From: Streptomyces sp. CB02959
GTDB taxonomy: Bacteria; Actinomycetota; Actinomycetes; Streptomycetales; Streptomycetaceae
Assembly (NCBI RefSeq): GCF_002803155.1
Contig: NZ_NNBP01000030.1
Location: forward strand, 1 to 64,000
Length of the DNA: 64,000 nucleotides
Direction: 5' to 3'
In this document: positions 8,312 to 16,991 of the stretch, piece by piece
Layout of the letters: the number at the start of each line of letters is the position of its first letter
How positions within the stretch are numbered: the first letter of the stretch is position 1
Translations under genes and position numbers: made by a program
The notes under the pieces: model-generated
What the model was told of the DNA's origin: nothing
The model's database searches: none
The model's input: only the letters and a program-made list of their open reading frames with translations

Positions 8312-9688
8312 TTGGGCTTCTGCAACCTCCCCCTCGCGGACAAGGTGTGCGCCGTCGGCGACGCGGTCGACTTCGTCTCCGACCCCGGCAAGGCGATCGG
8401 CAACTGGATGGCCAAGAGCGCCGGCGAACTCGCCGCCGCCGCAGCCGATCTGGCCGCCAAAGCCGTGAACAACACCACCAACGTGGACCTGAACGCCACA
8501 TGGTTCCGCGACAACTACGAGATGCTCCTGCCGATCGGCTTGATCATCCTGGTCGGCACGTTCTGCGCGCAGCTCATCAGAGCCGCCGTGAGGCGCGACG
8601 GACAAGCCCTCACCCAGGCATTCACCGGCACGATGAGCGGTGTCCTGTTCGCCTTCTGCGCCATCGCGGCGACCACCGTCGCCATCGAAGTGGTCGACGC
8701 GCTCTCGGAGGGGCTGTTCTCCTCCGCGCACCTGTCCATCGAATCCGCTGTCCGCCGCATCGTCCTGGTCAGCCAGATCGGCGCACTGTCCGGCATGGGC
8801 TGGCTGGTGGCGGTATTTGCCGGGCTAGGCGCAGCCGTCGGGGCGTTCTTGTACTGGTGCGTGATGATGGTCCGCAAGGTCGGCATCCTCGTCCTGGTCA
8901 CGCTCGCGGTCTTCGCCGGAGCGGGCGGCGGCTGGGAGGCCGCACGCCGGTGGCGCAAGGGCTGGATCGAGGCTACCGCCACCCTCGTGGTCAGCAAGCT
9001 GCTGATGACGATCATCTTCGTCCTGGGCATCACCGCCATGGGCAGGACCAACTCCAAGGACGGACTGGCCGCGCTCGCGGACGTCATGTCCGGCATCGTG
9101 ATCGTGGTGCTGGTCCTGCTCTGCCCGTACGCCGTGTTCAAGTTCGTCCACTGGGCGGCCGACGGCACCAACGGCGAGGACATCCACCGTGCCGGCGGAG
9201 CCGGTGCCCAAATGGCCCGCCAGCACGCCGAACGCGCCGGACGCAAGGCCGCGACCATGGCTGCCACTGCCGGAACCGGCGGCGCGGCAGCCGGAGCAGG
9301 CGCCGCACCGCAGGGCCCCAACGCCGTGTCCGGCGGCGGATTCCCCGGTGACGTCGCCGCCAATCCCACCGGGGGCGGCAACGGCAAGGAGGGGGGCGGC
9401 TCCGGCTCCCAAGGCTCCTCCGGAGGCGACGGGATCAAGAGCGGTCTGGAGAAGGCCGTCCAGCCTCCGCCGACCAGCCCCAGGGACGACACCAGCGGCC
9501 AGTTCGGCGGCTCTCCCGGTCAGGGCGGCGCCGGTTCGGGATCACCCGCCGGCCAGGGCGGCAACTTCATGTCCCAGCCCGGGACAGGCGCCTCCACGCC
9601 ACCGCCGCAGGGCCCACCGCCGGCACCGAACTCCGCCGGCGCCGCCAGCGGGACCGGCACTCCGCCGCCTCCGCCCACCGGCATCTGA
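8312..9688 (+). CDS. Polytopic VirB6/TrbL-like conjugation channel protein
   Basis: The protein has 458 residues, starting at TTG 8312, 11 bases after a perfect AAAGGAGG. Six or so membrane segments lie between residues 65 and 290 (for example LLPIGLIILVGTFCAQLI, GVLFAFCAIAATTVAI, ILVLVTLAVFAGAGGG, IVIVVLVLLCPYAVF). A long Gly/Pro/Ser-rich, probably disordered C-terminal tail follows. This is the usual form of the VirB6/TrbL channel component in actinomycete elements. It forms the inner-membrane part of the translocation channel, by analogy. Confidence 0.75.
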   Translation: MGFCNLPLADKVCAVGDAVDFVSDPGKAIGNWMAKSAGELAAAAADLAAKAVNNTTNVDLNATWFRDNYEMLLPIGLIILVGTFCAQLIRAAVRRDGQALTQAFTGTMSGVLFAFCAIAATTVAIEVVDALSEGLFSSAHLSIESAVRRIVLVSQIGALSGMGWLVAVFAGLGAAVGAFLYWCVMMVRKVGILVLVTLAVFAGAGGGWEAARRWRKGWIEATATLVVSKLLMTIIFVLGITAMGRTNSKDGLAALADVMSGIVIVVLVLLCPYAVFKFVHWAADGTNGEDIHRAGGAGAQMARQHAERAGRKAATMAATAGTGGAAAGAGAAPQGPNAVSGGGFPGDVAANPTGGGNGKEGGGSGSQGSSGGDGIKSGLEKAVQPPPTSPRDDTSGQFGGSPGQGGAGSGSPAGQGGNFMSQPGTGASTPPPQGPPPAPNSAGAASGTGTPPPPPTGI

Positions 9689-9691
9689 CCC

Positions 9692-11248
9692 TTGCCCGAC
9701 TCCGGGGCGGCACGCTCCGTGCCCTTCGCACAGCGTGCCGCCCCGGACACCACCCGCGTCTTATCGGAACGGCCCTTGTCTGATCTCTCCATCACCCCGC
9801 TCACGGTCAAATTCCCCCACAGATCCAGGCGCGGCATCCTGCTGGGCCTCTCCCTGGCCCAACTCGTCCTCGTCTCCTGTGCTCTGGCGCTTTTGCTGGT
9901 CACGGTGGTGTCCACCGGGCTGCTCGGTGCCATCACCCTGACCCCGCTATGGGCTGCGGTCACCGCCCTGGTCGCGGTCCGCCGCCACGGCCGCTCGCTG
10001 ATCGACTGGGCGCCGATCGTCCTGCGCTACGCACGACGGCGCCGCACCGGACAGACCCTGTGGCGCGCCCGGCCCGTCACCCGGCCCCGCCAGGACGGCA
10101 TCCTGCACCTTCCCGGCAGCGCCGCCTCGCTGCGCGTGGTCACCCCCGGCGACTCGACGAACCAGGCCGCCGCCGTGCACGACCCGCACCAGCAGACCCT
10201 GACCGCCGTCGCCCGGGTCTCCAGCCGCGCCTTCGCACTGCTCGACCCGGCAACGCAGAACCACAACGTGGCCGGGTGGGGACGCGCGCTGGCGGGCATC
10301 GCCCGCACCGGGCACGTCGCCACCGTGCAGGTCCTGGAACGCACCGTCCCCGACTCCGGCGACACCCTGACCCGCCACTGGACCCAACAGGGCAACCCCC
10401 AGACACCGGTCGCCGGACAGGTCTACAGCGAACTGGTCGCCTCCGCAGGCCCTGCCGCCGCACCACACGAGGCATACCTGGCGATCTCCCTGGATCTCAA
10501 GGCCGCCAAGCGCCTCATCAGCCAGGCCGGCGGCGGACTCCCGGGTGCGTTCACCGTGATGGAACAGACCACCTCCTCCATCGCCCAGGCTGCCCGCAGC
10601 GCCGGACTGACCGTGACCGGCTGGCTCAGCGCCCGCGAAATCGCCGCCGTCATCCGCACCGCCTACGACCCCAAGGCACTGTCCGCTCTGCAGCAGTGGT
10701 CGCCATCCGGCCAGGCCGAGGCAGAACCAGCCGCCGCCGGGCCCGTGGTCCAGGTCGAGGAGTACGACCGGCTCGCCACCGACACCGCTCGGCACGCCAC
10801 CTACTGGGTCGAAGACTGGCCCCGCACCGAAACCAGCCCAGGTTTCCTGCACGGTCTGATGTTCACCACCGGCGTCCGGCGCACCCTCTCCCTCATCTAC
10901 GTGCCGCAGGGCATCGAGTCCGCGATGCGCGACGTCCAACGCAAGAAGGCCGCGATCATCGCCGACGCCAACGAGCGCGCCCGCCGCGGCCAGGTGGACT
11001 CCGAGGCCGACTCCGTCGAGTACGCCGACGTCAAAATCCGCGAACGTCAGTTGATCGCCGGGCACGCCGATGTCGCCCTGACCGGGCTGCTCACCGTCTC
11101 CGCCGAGACCGATGCCCTGCTCGATGCCGCCTGCGCGCAGATCGAAGCCGCCGCTGTCACCGCCCAGGTCGACCTGCGGCGCCTCAACTACCAGCAGCCC
11201 GACGCGTTCACGCTCGGCGCGCTGCCGCTCGCCCGCACCGCTCTGTGA
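9692..11248 (+). CDS. SCO6880/PrgI-like conjugation protein
   Basis: The protein has 518 residues. Two adjacent membrane helices near residues 50-95 (LSLAQLVLVSCALALLLVTV and LGAITLTPLWAAVTALVAV) are followed by a large soluble domain without a Walker motif. The pattern matches the SCO6880 family of Streptomyces, which sits next to the VirB4-like ATPase and combines a VirB3/PrgI-type membrane part with a VirB4 N-terminal-like domain. TTG at 9692 lies three bases after the preceding stop and has no clear ribosome binding site, so coupling with the upstream gene is likely. GTG 9719 is an alternative start. Confidence 0.7.
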   Translation: MPDSGAARSVPFAQRAAPDTTRVLSERPLSDLSITPLTVKFPHRSRRGILLGLSLAQLVLVSCALALLLVTVVSTGLLGAITLTPLWAAVTALVAVRRHGRSLIDWAPIVLRYARRRRTGQTLWRARPVTRPRQDGILHLPGSAASLRVVTPGDSTNQAAAVHDPHQQTLTAVARVSSRAFALLDPATQNHNVAGWGRALAGIARTGHVATVQVLERTVPDSGDTLTRHWTQQGNPQTPVAGQVYSELVASAGPAAAPHEAYLAISLDLKAAKRLISQAGGGLPGAFTVMEQTTSSIAQAARSAGLTVTGWLSAREIAAVIRTAYDPKALSALQQWSPSGQAEAEPAAAGPVVQVEEYDRLATDTARHATYWVEDWPRTETSPGFLHGLMFTTGVRRTLSLIYVPQGIESAMRDVQRKKAAIIADANERARRGQVDSEADSVEYADVKIRERQLIAGHADVALTGLLTVSAETDALLDAACAQIEAAAVTAQVDLRRLNYQQPDAFTLGALPLARTAL

Positions 11249-11286
11249 CCCCACCCCGCGGCGCATCCCCGCCGTCAAGGATCCCT

Positions 11287-11751
11287 TTGCCCTCTGCCCT
11301 CCCCGTCGGCGACGCCCACCCGTATCTGCGGGCCGCCAGCGCCGGCGTCCGCCACCACGCACGCGCCCTCACCCAGCAGACCGCTCCGACAAGCGCGGAC
11401 CGCGTCCACCTCGACGTAGTGCACGCCCATCTGACCGCGCTGCATCAACTGCTCGACCATCTCGCCGAGGTCACCCGGCCCCCGAATCCCGCCGCCGGCC
11501 GTCACCTGGCCACCGCGCACACCCGGCTGTGGCAGTCCGCCGCTGCCGTGCACGACGCCTTCCACCTCCTGCCCGCAGTGCACGAGACCGCGCCGGACAC
11601 CGAATGCCATCCCGAGCGGCTGCCCGAGGGCCCACCCGTCCTGACCATCTGCCAGCGCCACCTCGCCGCAAGCCACCTCGTACGCCGCAAGACCACCCCG
11701 AGCGACCTCAACACCCCGCTTCACGGCCACACCACCAGCTGCAGCCGCTAA
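11287..11751 (+). CDS. DUF6238 family small soluble protein
   Basis: The protein has 154 residues, starting at TTG 11287 just after AAGGA. It is predicted soluble, His/Ala/Leu-rich and helical (AHPYLRAASAGVRHHARALT, VHAHLTALHQLLDHLAEVT, then CQRHLAASHLV). The pattern fits the DUF6238 proteins that lie between the SCO6880-like and VirB4-like genes in Streptomyces elements. No enzymatic motif is visible and the function is unknown. The family name is from memory and should be taken as moderately sure. Confidence 0.65.
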   Translation: MPSALPVGDAHPYLRAASAGVRHHARALTQQTAPTSADRVHLDVVHAHLTALHQLLDHLAEVTRPPNPAAGRHLATAHTRLWQSAAAVHDAFHLLPAVHETAPDTECHPERLPEGPPVLTICQRHLAASHLVRRKTTPSDLNTPLHGHTTSCSR

Positions 11752-11806
11752 CCCGCCAGCTGAGCGGCACCGCACCGAGACCCCCTCACGTGAAAGCCGT
11801 AATGTC

Positions 11807-13321
11807 ATGAACCACCGGCCCGCGCGCCGAGCCCGCCGTGCCAGCGCCAGCCCCCTGTTCACCCCGCACGGCACTGACCGCGCCGCCCGCAAGGCAGCCC
11901 GCCGGCAGCTCGCCGAGGCCACCGCGAAAGCCCGAACCGAGGCCGCCGCCCACACGACCGGGACCAGCGCGGAGGAGCAGACGATGCCGTTGCCCCTCTT
12001 CCCTCCCGCCGGTCGCCCCGGGCCCGCCTCGGCCCGCAACAACAAGCTCAAGCTGCCCGCCCACCGCATGACCACCGCCACCGCCTCCGGGGCCTACCCC
12101 TTCCTCGCCGAAGGCGGGCTGGGCGCGGAAGGCATCTACATCGGCCGCGACGTCCACGCCGAGGCGTCGTTCTGTTTCGATCCGTTCGCCCTTTACGGCA
12201 AGATCGAGGGTTTCACCAACCCCAACGTCTTGCTGGCCGGCGTGATCGGCCAGGGCAAGTCCGCTCTCGCCAAGTCCTTCGCGCTCCGCTCGATCGCCTT
12301 CGGGTACCGGGTCTACGTCCCCTGTGACCCCAAGGGCGAATGGACGCCTGTGGCCAGAGCTCTGGGCGGCACCTCCATCGCGCTGGGCCCTGGACTGCCC
12401 GGAAAGCTCAATCCCCTGGACGCAGCCCCCAGGCCCAACAGCGTCTCCGAGGCCGACTGGGCCAATGAGATCCGCAAGCGCCGCCTGCTGCTGCTCGGCT
12501 CCCTGGCCCGCACCGTCCTCGGGCGGGACCTGCTGCCGATGGAGCACACCGGCCTCGACGTCGCTCTGGACGCCGTCGTCACCCGCGCCGCCGCCACCGG
12601 CCGCACCCCGCTGCTCGGCGACATCGCCGCCACCCTGAACAACCCCGACGAACTCGACACCGCCGGCGGCATGATGTCCGGCCGCCTCGGCGACGCCTCC
12701 CGCGACCTGGCCCACGCCATGCGCCGCCTCGTCCACGGCGACCTCGCCGGCATGTTCGACGCACCGAGCACCGTCGCCTTCGATCCGAACTCGCCGATGC
12801 TCACCATCGACCTGTCCCACCTCGGCGGCTCCGGCGACGACACCGCCCTCGTCCTCGCCATGACCTGCGCCTCGGCCTGGATGGAATCCGCCCTGTCCGA
12901 CCCGAACGGCGGCCGGCGCTGGATCGTCTACGACGAAGCCTGGCGCCTGATGCGCCACCCGGGCCTGCTGCAGCGCATGCAGTCCCAGTGGAAGCTGAGC
13001 CGCGGCCTGGGCATCGCCAACCTCATGGTCATCCACCGGCTGTCCGACCTGCTCACCGCCGGCGACGCCGGATCCCGCGGACGCGCCCTGGCCGAAGGAC
13101 TGCTCGCCGACTGCTCCACCCGCATCATCTACCGGCAAGAGACCGACCAACTCCATGCAGCAGCCGGACTCTTGGGACTCACCTCGGTGGAAACCGACGC
13201 CATCGCCCACCTCAACCGGGGCCGCGGACTATGGAAGGTCGCCGGACGATCTTTCATCGTGCAGCACCTCCTGCACCCCCACGAGCTGGCACTCTTCGAC
13301 ACCGACGCCCGCATGCACTGA
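11807..13321 (+). CDS. VirB4-like conjugation ATPase
   Basis: The protein has 504 residues. This is the cytoplasmic motor ATPase that powers assembly of, and transfer through, the type IV secretion channel. Walker A is GVIGQGKSALAKS (about residues 144-156), followed by the typical YVPCDPKGEW. Walker B is RWIVYDEAWRLM (about 370-381). A C-terminal motif, LLADCSTRIIYRQE, fits the family. The N-terminal domain expected of full VirB4 is absent here and seems to be supplied by the preceding SCO6880-like protein, a split known in actinomycetes. ATG 11807 is the chosen start. Confidence 0.85.
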   Translation: MNHRPARRARRASASPLFTPHGTDRAARKAARRQLAEATAKARTEAAAHTTGTSAEEQTMPLPLFPPAGRPGPASARNNKLKLPAHRMTTATASGAYPFLAEGGLGAEGIYIGRDVHAEASFCFDPFALYGKIEGFTNPNVLLAGVIGQGKSALAKSFALRSIAFGYRVYVPCDPKGEWTPVARALGGTSIALGPGLPGKLNPLDAAPRPNSVSEADWANEIRKRRLLLLGSLARTVLGRDLLPMEHTGLDVALDAVVTRAAATGRTPLLGDIAATLNNPDELDTAGGMMSGRLGDASRDLAHAMRRLVHGDLAGMFDAPSTVAFDPNSPMLTIDLSHLGGSGDDTALVLAMTCASAWMESALSDPNGGRRWIVYDEAWRLMRHPGLLQRMQSQWKLSRGLGIANLMVIHRLSDLLTAGDAGSRGRALAEGLLADCSTRIIYRQETDQLHAAAGLLGLTSVETDAIAHLNRGRGLWKVAGRSFIVQHLLHPHELALFDTDARMH

Positions 13322-13331
13322 AAACCCAGTG

Positions 13332-13907
13332 ATGTTCATGAATCCCGATGCCCAGCGCGAACTGATACCTCGCGACTACACCCTCCACGTTATCGGCGCA
13401 CTCAACGACCTGAAGGCCAAACTCCTCGCCACCGCCGAGAAGTGCCAGCTGCTGGACGACACCGGCCGTGTGCCGGCCGCGCCGTCCTACGCCGAACTGC
13501 TCCAGCATGCCGCCGACGCACAGGCCCTCTCGGCCGACGTCGTCCGAATGACTGCCGAATTCGCCCGAAGCACCCACAGCACGAACCGCATCGGCAGCGC
13601 CGTACTGGCCCACCTCGCGACGGCAGCCACCATGTCGAGCCACGCAGCACCGTACTTCGCCGAGACCGCGGAGAGCGCCCTTTGCCTGCCCCGGTCCTCC
13701 AGCCCGACCGACCGGCAGTACCGGGAGAACCGCATGGTCATCGACCACGCCACCGCGCGCGCCTACCTGCGGCGCACGTCGGAATCGCTGCGCGACGCGG
13801 CCAACGAACTCGACGCCCACCTCGACTTCCACCGTTTCTTCCCCGCACCGGCCCGACAGCAGAGCCCGGCGACCCCGCCGCCCCGGCCGACTACACGCCA
13901 CCGCTAG
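13332..13907 (+). CDS. Conserved hypothetical protein of the conjugative element
   Basis: The protein has 191 residues from ATG 13332 (GTG 13329 and ATG 13338 are also in frame), 11 bases after the VirB4-like gene. The sequence is mostly helical and soluble, with a basic Pro-rich tail. The opening residues (DAQRELIPRDYTLHVIGALN) and overall layout resemble the helical accessory proteins later in the cluster. No known domain is recognised. It is the last gene before a strong bidirectional hairpin. Confidence 0.6.
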   Translation: MFMNPDAQRELIPRDYTLHVIGALNDLKAKLLATAEKCQLLDDTGRVPAAPSYAELLQHAADAQALSADVVRMTAEFARSTHSTNRIGSAVLAHLATAATMSSHAAPYFAETAESALCLPRSSSPTDRQYRENRMVIDHATARAYLRRTSESLRDAANELDAHLDFHRFFPAPARQQSPATPPPRPTTRHR

Positions 13908-13970
13908 CGAGTCTTCAAGCGAATCCTCGTCCCCAGCAAGGACACACGTGTCTGTGCGGACCGTCCAGTG

Positions 13971-14008
13971 GTGATGGCCTCGACGTCACAGGGAGTCGAG
14001 GCCATCAC
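13971..14008. terminator. Perfect 14-bp inverted repeat between convergent genes
   Basis: The arms GTGATGGCCTCGAC (13971-13984) and GTCGAGGCCATCAC (13995-14008) are perfectly complementary around a 10-base loop. The hairpin lies between the end of the plus-strand conjugation genes and the minus-strand gene that follows. It has no T-tract, as is usual for actinomycete terminators. It probably ends transcription from both sides. Confidence 0.75.
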
Positions 14009-14055
14009 TCGCGATATCCCGGAATATAGGCAGTGGACCGGGAGAATCTGTTGCG

Positions 14056-15231
14056 TCAGGAAGCGGGCTTGTCCCAGATGATCAGGACGTAGCCATTGCC
14101 GCCGGGCTGCCCGTCTGTGCCGAACAGTCCGCCGTGCCCGGCCTGCCCACTACCCTCGGGGCGGCGGTTGATCCCGACCCCGCCGCGCCCACCCTTGCCG
14201 CCGTCGCCGCCCGTCCCGCCCGTACCGCCGGCGCCGCCCAGGCCCACGTTCTCCGGGGGTGCGATGTCGGTGTATTGGGGCTTGGCACCCTGGCCGCCCG
14301 TGCCGCCGGCGGCACCCTTGCCGGGTTCACCGGCCTCTCCGCCCGGCTGGCCCTGCAGGCCGATGCTGCCGTCGCCGCCGCGTGTGCCGACCGTGCCCTG
14401 GCTGCCGTTCTGACCCTGACCGCCGGCCCTGGAGTCGTAGCAGGCTCCCGTGACTCCCTCGCCGACGGTCCCGCAGGCCCCTACGTCACCTACGGGCTGG
14501 GCTGCACCACCACCGCCGGGCGCACCGGCGTCACCACCGCGGTAGCGGTAAGGGGGCTCCCAGACGCAGTTGGGCAAGGTATGGCCGGCGCAGCCGCCCT
14601 TGCCGCCGTGTCCGCCGGCGCCGGGATGGCCAGCGGAGCCGCCGTTGACGGCGAGCAGCCAGCGGCGGGACGCGATGTCGGTGATCTTGGAGCCGCCGCC
14701 GATGCCGCCCGTGCCGGGGCGGTAGGCGTCCTGCCCGGCCTTCCCGTCCTCGTCCTTGGAGCCCGCTCCGCCGTGGCTGCCCACCCGGGCGGCGGTGCCG
14801 GCCTTTCCGCCTGTGCCAACAGCCACCTTCAGCTTCTGCCCGGGGTGCACCTTGACCCTGCCGAAGGCGTAGCCGCCGCTGGAGCCGCCGTTGCCGCCCG
14901 CACCGCCGCCGCCCCCGCCACCGCCACCACCACCGGGGTGCCGGGCGTTGGTGGCGAGGCTCACAGCGGTGCCGCCGCCACCACCGCCACCACCGCCGGT
15001 GGAACCACCGGCGCCACCGGCGCCCGCACCCCACACGTACATGGTGATGTACTCGACACCGGCCGGCACGGTGAACTCGGCGTACCCCCAGTCGTTTGTG
15101 AACTCCGCACGGCAGGTCCTCTCCCCGCACGTCGTACTGTCCGCCTGAGCGGGCGGCGACACGGTGCACAGGGTGCCCGCCACCAAGGGCGCGACGAGCA
15201 AGGTTCGAAGCACATGACGAATCAAGACCAA
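14056..15231 (-). CDS. Secreted glycine-rich protein
   Basis: The protein has 391 residues and a Sec signal peptide: basic start, hydrophobic core LLVAPLVAGTLCTV, likely cleavage after AQA near residue 31. After a conserved-looking front part (CRAEFTNDWGYAEFTVPAGV) comes a long chain of Gly-Gly-rich repeats and a C-terminal GGNGYVLIIW motif. That ending is typical of the bacterial glycine-rich domain found in surface and adhesin-like proteins. The start is TTG 15231 behind GAGG. It is the only minus-strand gene in the first 44 kb and therefore a separate transcription unit. A role on the outside of the cell is inferred. Confidence 0.7.
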   Translation of the reverse strand: MVLIRHVLRTLLVAPLVAGTLCTVSPPAQADSTTCGERTCRAEFTNDWGYAEFTVPAGVEYITMYVWGAGAGGAGGSTGGGGGGGGGTAVSLATNARHPGGGGGGGGGGGAGGNGGSSGGYAFGRVKVHPGQKLKVAVGTGGKAGTAARVGSHGGAGSKDEDGKAGQDAYRPGTGGIGGGSKITDIASRRWLLAVNGGSAGHPGAGGHGGKGGCAGHTLPNCVWEPPYRYRGGDAGAPGGGGAAQPVGDVGACGTVGEGVTGACYDSRAGGQGQNGSQGTVGTRGGDGSIGLQGQPGGEAGEPGKGAAGGTGGQGAKPQYTDIAPPENVGLGGAGGTGGTGGDGGKGGRGGVGINRRPEGSGQAGHGGLFGTDGQPGGNGYVLIIWDKPAS

Positions 15232-15511
15232 CTACCTCGTTCTGCAGGCCAGTTCACTTAGTCCCAGCCAGCTAAGAGCCAAGTGCGAACCCCGCAGATC
15301 CACTCGGCACATCAACCACCCGAACGAGCGACGTGCACCGCAAGGCGCTGGTCCTGGCGCGCCCGAGACCACGTCCCGGGCAGAGCCGTGCGTCCCGATA
15401 GCAGGTGCGTGACCACACCAAGGCCAGCATGAGTCCCGCCACGCGACCCGTCGGACACTGCCTAGGGCCCACCGAAGCATCCACGCCGGCATCACCCACT
15501 CAAGGAGTCCC
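15232..15511. other. Intergenic region, divergent promoters expected
   Basis: This 280-base gap lies between the divergently oriented secreted protein and the next plus-strand gene. It must hold promoters for both, but I see no convincing -35/-10 pair, hairpin or RNA gene. Confidence 0.4.
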
Positions 15512-15826
15512 CTGAACCGCCCCGCCCACTTCAGCGACGCCGACTGGGCCGAGTACCGACAGTGCCAGGAAGAAGAGGACGAGTTGCTGGCCCAAGTCGC
15601 TGACCGGGAAACCAAGCTGAAACTGGGCCTGATCGACCCGTACGACGGGTACGAGTTCACCTGGGAGTACCCCGGCAGCGCTCCCCGGCCTCACGATGGT
15701 CAGCCTTCAACGGCGCGGTCCGCCCCGGCCACCCCGCGTCATCGCTCAACGCCCGGCAGCGCGCCCATCGCGGGTCTCCCACCAGGCCCGCCGCGCACCG
15801 CCCGCGCCCTTCGTCCCCCGTTCTGA
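15512..15826 (+). CDS. Small acidic hypothetical protein with CTG start
   Basis: The protein has 104 residues. The front half is clearly coding and acidic (FSDADWAEYRQCQEEEDELL, then LKLGLIDPYDGYEFTWEYPG); the tail is Pro/Arg-rich like its neighbours. AAGGAG at 15502-15507 is followed four bases later by CTG 15512. The first ordinary start in frame (TTG 15584) would cut away the conserved-looking front, so CTG is preferred. Function unknown. Confidence 0.5.
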   Translation: MNRPAHFSDADWAEYRQCQEEEDELLAQVADRETKLKLGLIDPYDGYEFTWEYPGSAPRPHDGQPSTARSAPATPRHRSTPGSAPIAGLPPGPPRTARALRPPF

Positions 15827-15862
15827 GCCGGCACTCACACCCCCCTGCACCGGCTCCACACC

Positions 15863-16654
15863 TTGGACCACATGACCGCCCACCGCACCGACTTGGCCTC
15901 CTTCGCCGACGCGCTCGCCGCCCGTCTGCCCGGCGTATGGACCAGCCAGTACCACCACCACACGCAACACAATGAACAGTTCGCCCTCGGCGACCAGGTC
16001 TGGGACTGCGGACATGTCCAGTGGGCAGTCGCCGAATTCGTCCTTGCCCACGACTCCGTGCTGACCGGTCCGGACGGCGAGCAACTGTGCGTCATCGACC
16101 GGCCGCTCCACCGCGACCAATTCCTCGTCACTCCGCTCGCTCCCGAGGCGGGCCTCAAGCCGCACCACTTCGACGGCGTGGCGGAACCAGGCGGAATCAA
16201 GGTCACAGGCGACCCTGTCCGCGCTGCCGCCGCGGTCATCCGCCGCGTCCTGCCCCGATACCGGTACGCCTTGGCCGTCGTACGTCACAACGCCGCCCTC
16301 CAGCCGGAGCCCCCTCACCGGCCCGGACCACCGCAGGTGACACGCGTCGTCACCCTGACCTGGTACGAGGACGGCGCGCTCGGCACGCCGTACCAGAGCG
16401 TTCCCGAGGACGCCCGCATGACGCTGTACGCCCTCGGCTTCCAGTACCACCCCCACCAGGCCGCGTTCCTGCTGCCTGCGGCATACGGCGAGGACGGCCG
16501 TGCTCTGCGCGTGCAGGCCCTGGCGCACCAGCTGGCCCACAAGGGCATCGGCGTCAACCTCCGCCACACCACCACATCCGCGCCCACCACCACATCCGCG
16601 CACCCGCCCGCTCCCGCACCACCCAGCGCCTCCGCGACCGCCCGCCACCGGTAA
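15863..16654 (+). CDS. Hypothetical protein, paralogue of the gene at 25586
   Basis: The protein has 263 residues from TTG 15863, or 260 from ATG 15872. It is clearly related to the protein at 25586-26365. Shared segments include LPG-W-SQYH near residue 24, VLT--DG--L-V-DR, and LLPRY--ALA-VRHNAA (here VLPRYRYALAVVRHNAA). A Thr/Pro-rich tail closes it. No known domain is recognised. The duplicated pair brackets the relaxase-like region, which suggests block duplication within the element. Confidence 0.6.
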   Translation: MDHMTAHRTDLASFADALAARLPGVWTSQYHHHTQHNEQFALGDQVWDCGHVQWAVAEFVLAHDSVLTGPDGEQLCVIDRPLHRDQFLVTPLAPEAGLKPHHFDGVAEPGGIKVTGDPVRAAAAVIRRVLPRYRYALAVVRHNAALQPEPPHRPGPPQVTRVVTLTWYEDGALGTPYQSVPEDARMTLYALGFQYHPHQAAFLLPAAYGEDGRALRVQALAHQLAHKGIGVNLRHTTTSAPTTTSAHPPAPAPPSASATARHR

Positions 16655-16715
16655 GCCGACCCCAGCCGCGCTCGCGCCTTCCCCCTCTTTTCCTCACCTG
16701 CGTGTAGGAGCCTTG

Positions 16716-16988
16716 ATGCCACATCCCGACTTCGAGCTGTACGACAACGTCGGACGCGATGCCGACCAGATCGCCGCCGCCCACTACGGCATCGCCACCC
16801 GAGACGACCTGCTGCGCTGGGCGAAACGGGACGCCGAGCCGTTCCTGGCCCAGCACCCGCTGCCCGAGCAGAGCCTGCCGAGCCCCGACCTTCGCCCCTA
16901 TCTCGACGCTCTCGCCACCGCCGAGACACCAGCGCAGGCCAGTGCGGTCACCCGACATCTGCTGGATGCGGCCGAACCGGTCCTCTAG
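16716..16988 (+). CDS. Small hypothetical protein
   Basis: The protein has 90 residues from ATG 16716, five bases after GTAGGAG. It is acidic and helical (FELYDNVGRDADQIAAAHYG, then LDALATAETPAQASAVTRHL). The next frame starts three bases after its stop. No family is recognised. Confidence 0.55.
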   Translation: MPHPDFELYDNVGRDADQIAAAHYGIATRDDLLRWAKRDAEPFLAQHPLPEQSLPSPDLRPYLDALATAETPAQASAVTRHLLDAAEPVL

Positions 16989-16991
16989 GCG

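Noticed and set aside
14134..15261. A 375-codon plus-strand frame opposite the glycine-rich protein
   Set aside because: It is Ala/Gly/Val-rich text produced by the complementary strand of Gly-rich repeats. The minus-strand frame has a signal peptide, a ribosome binding site and the C-terminal glycine-rich motif.
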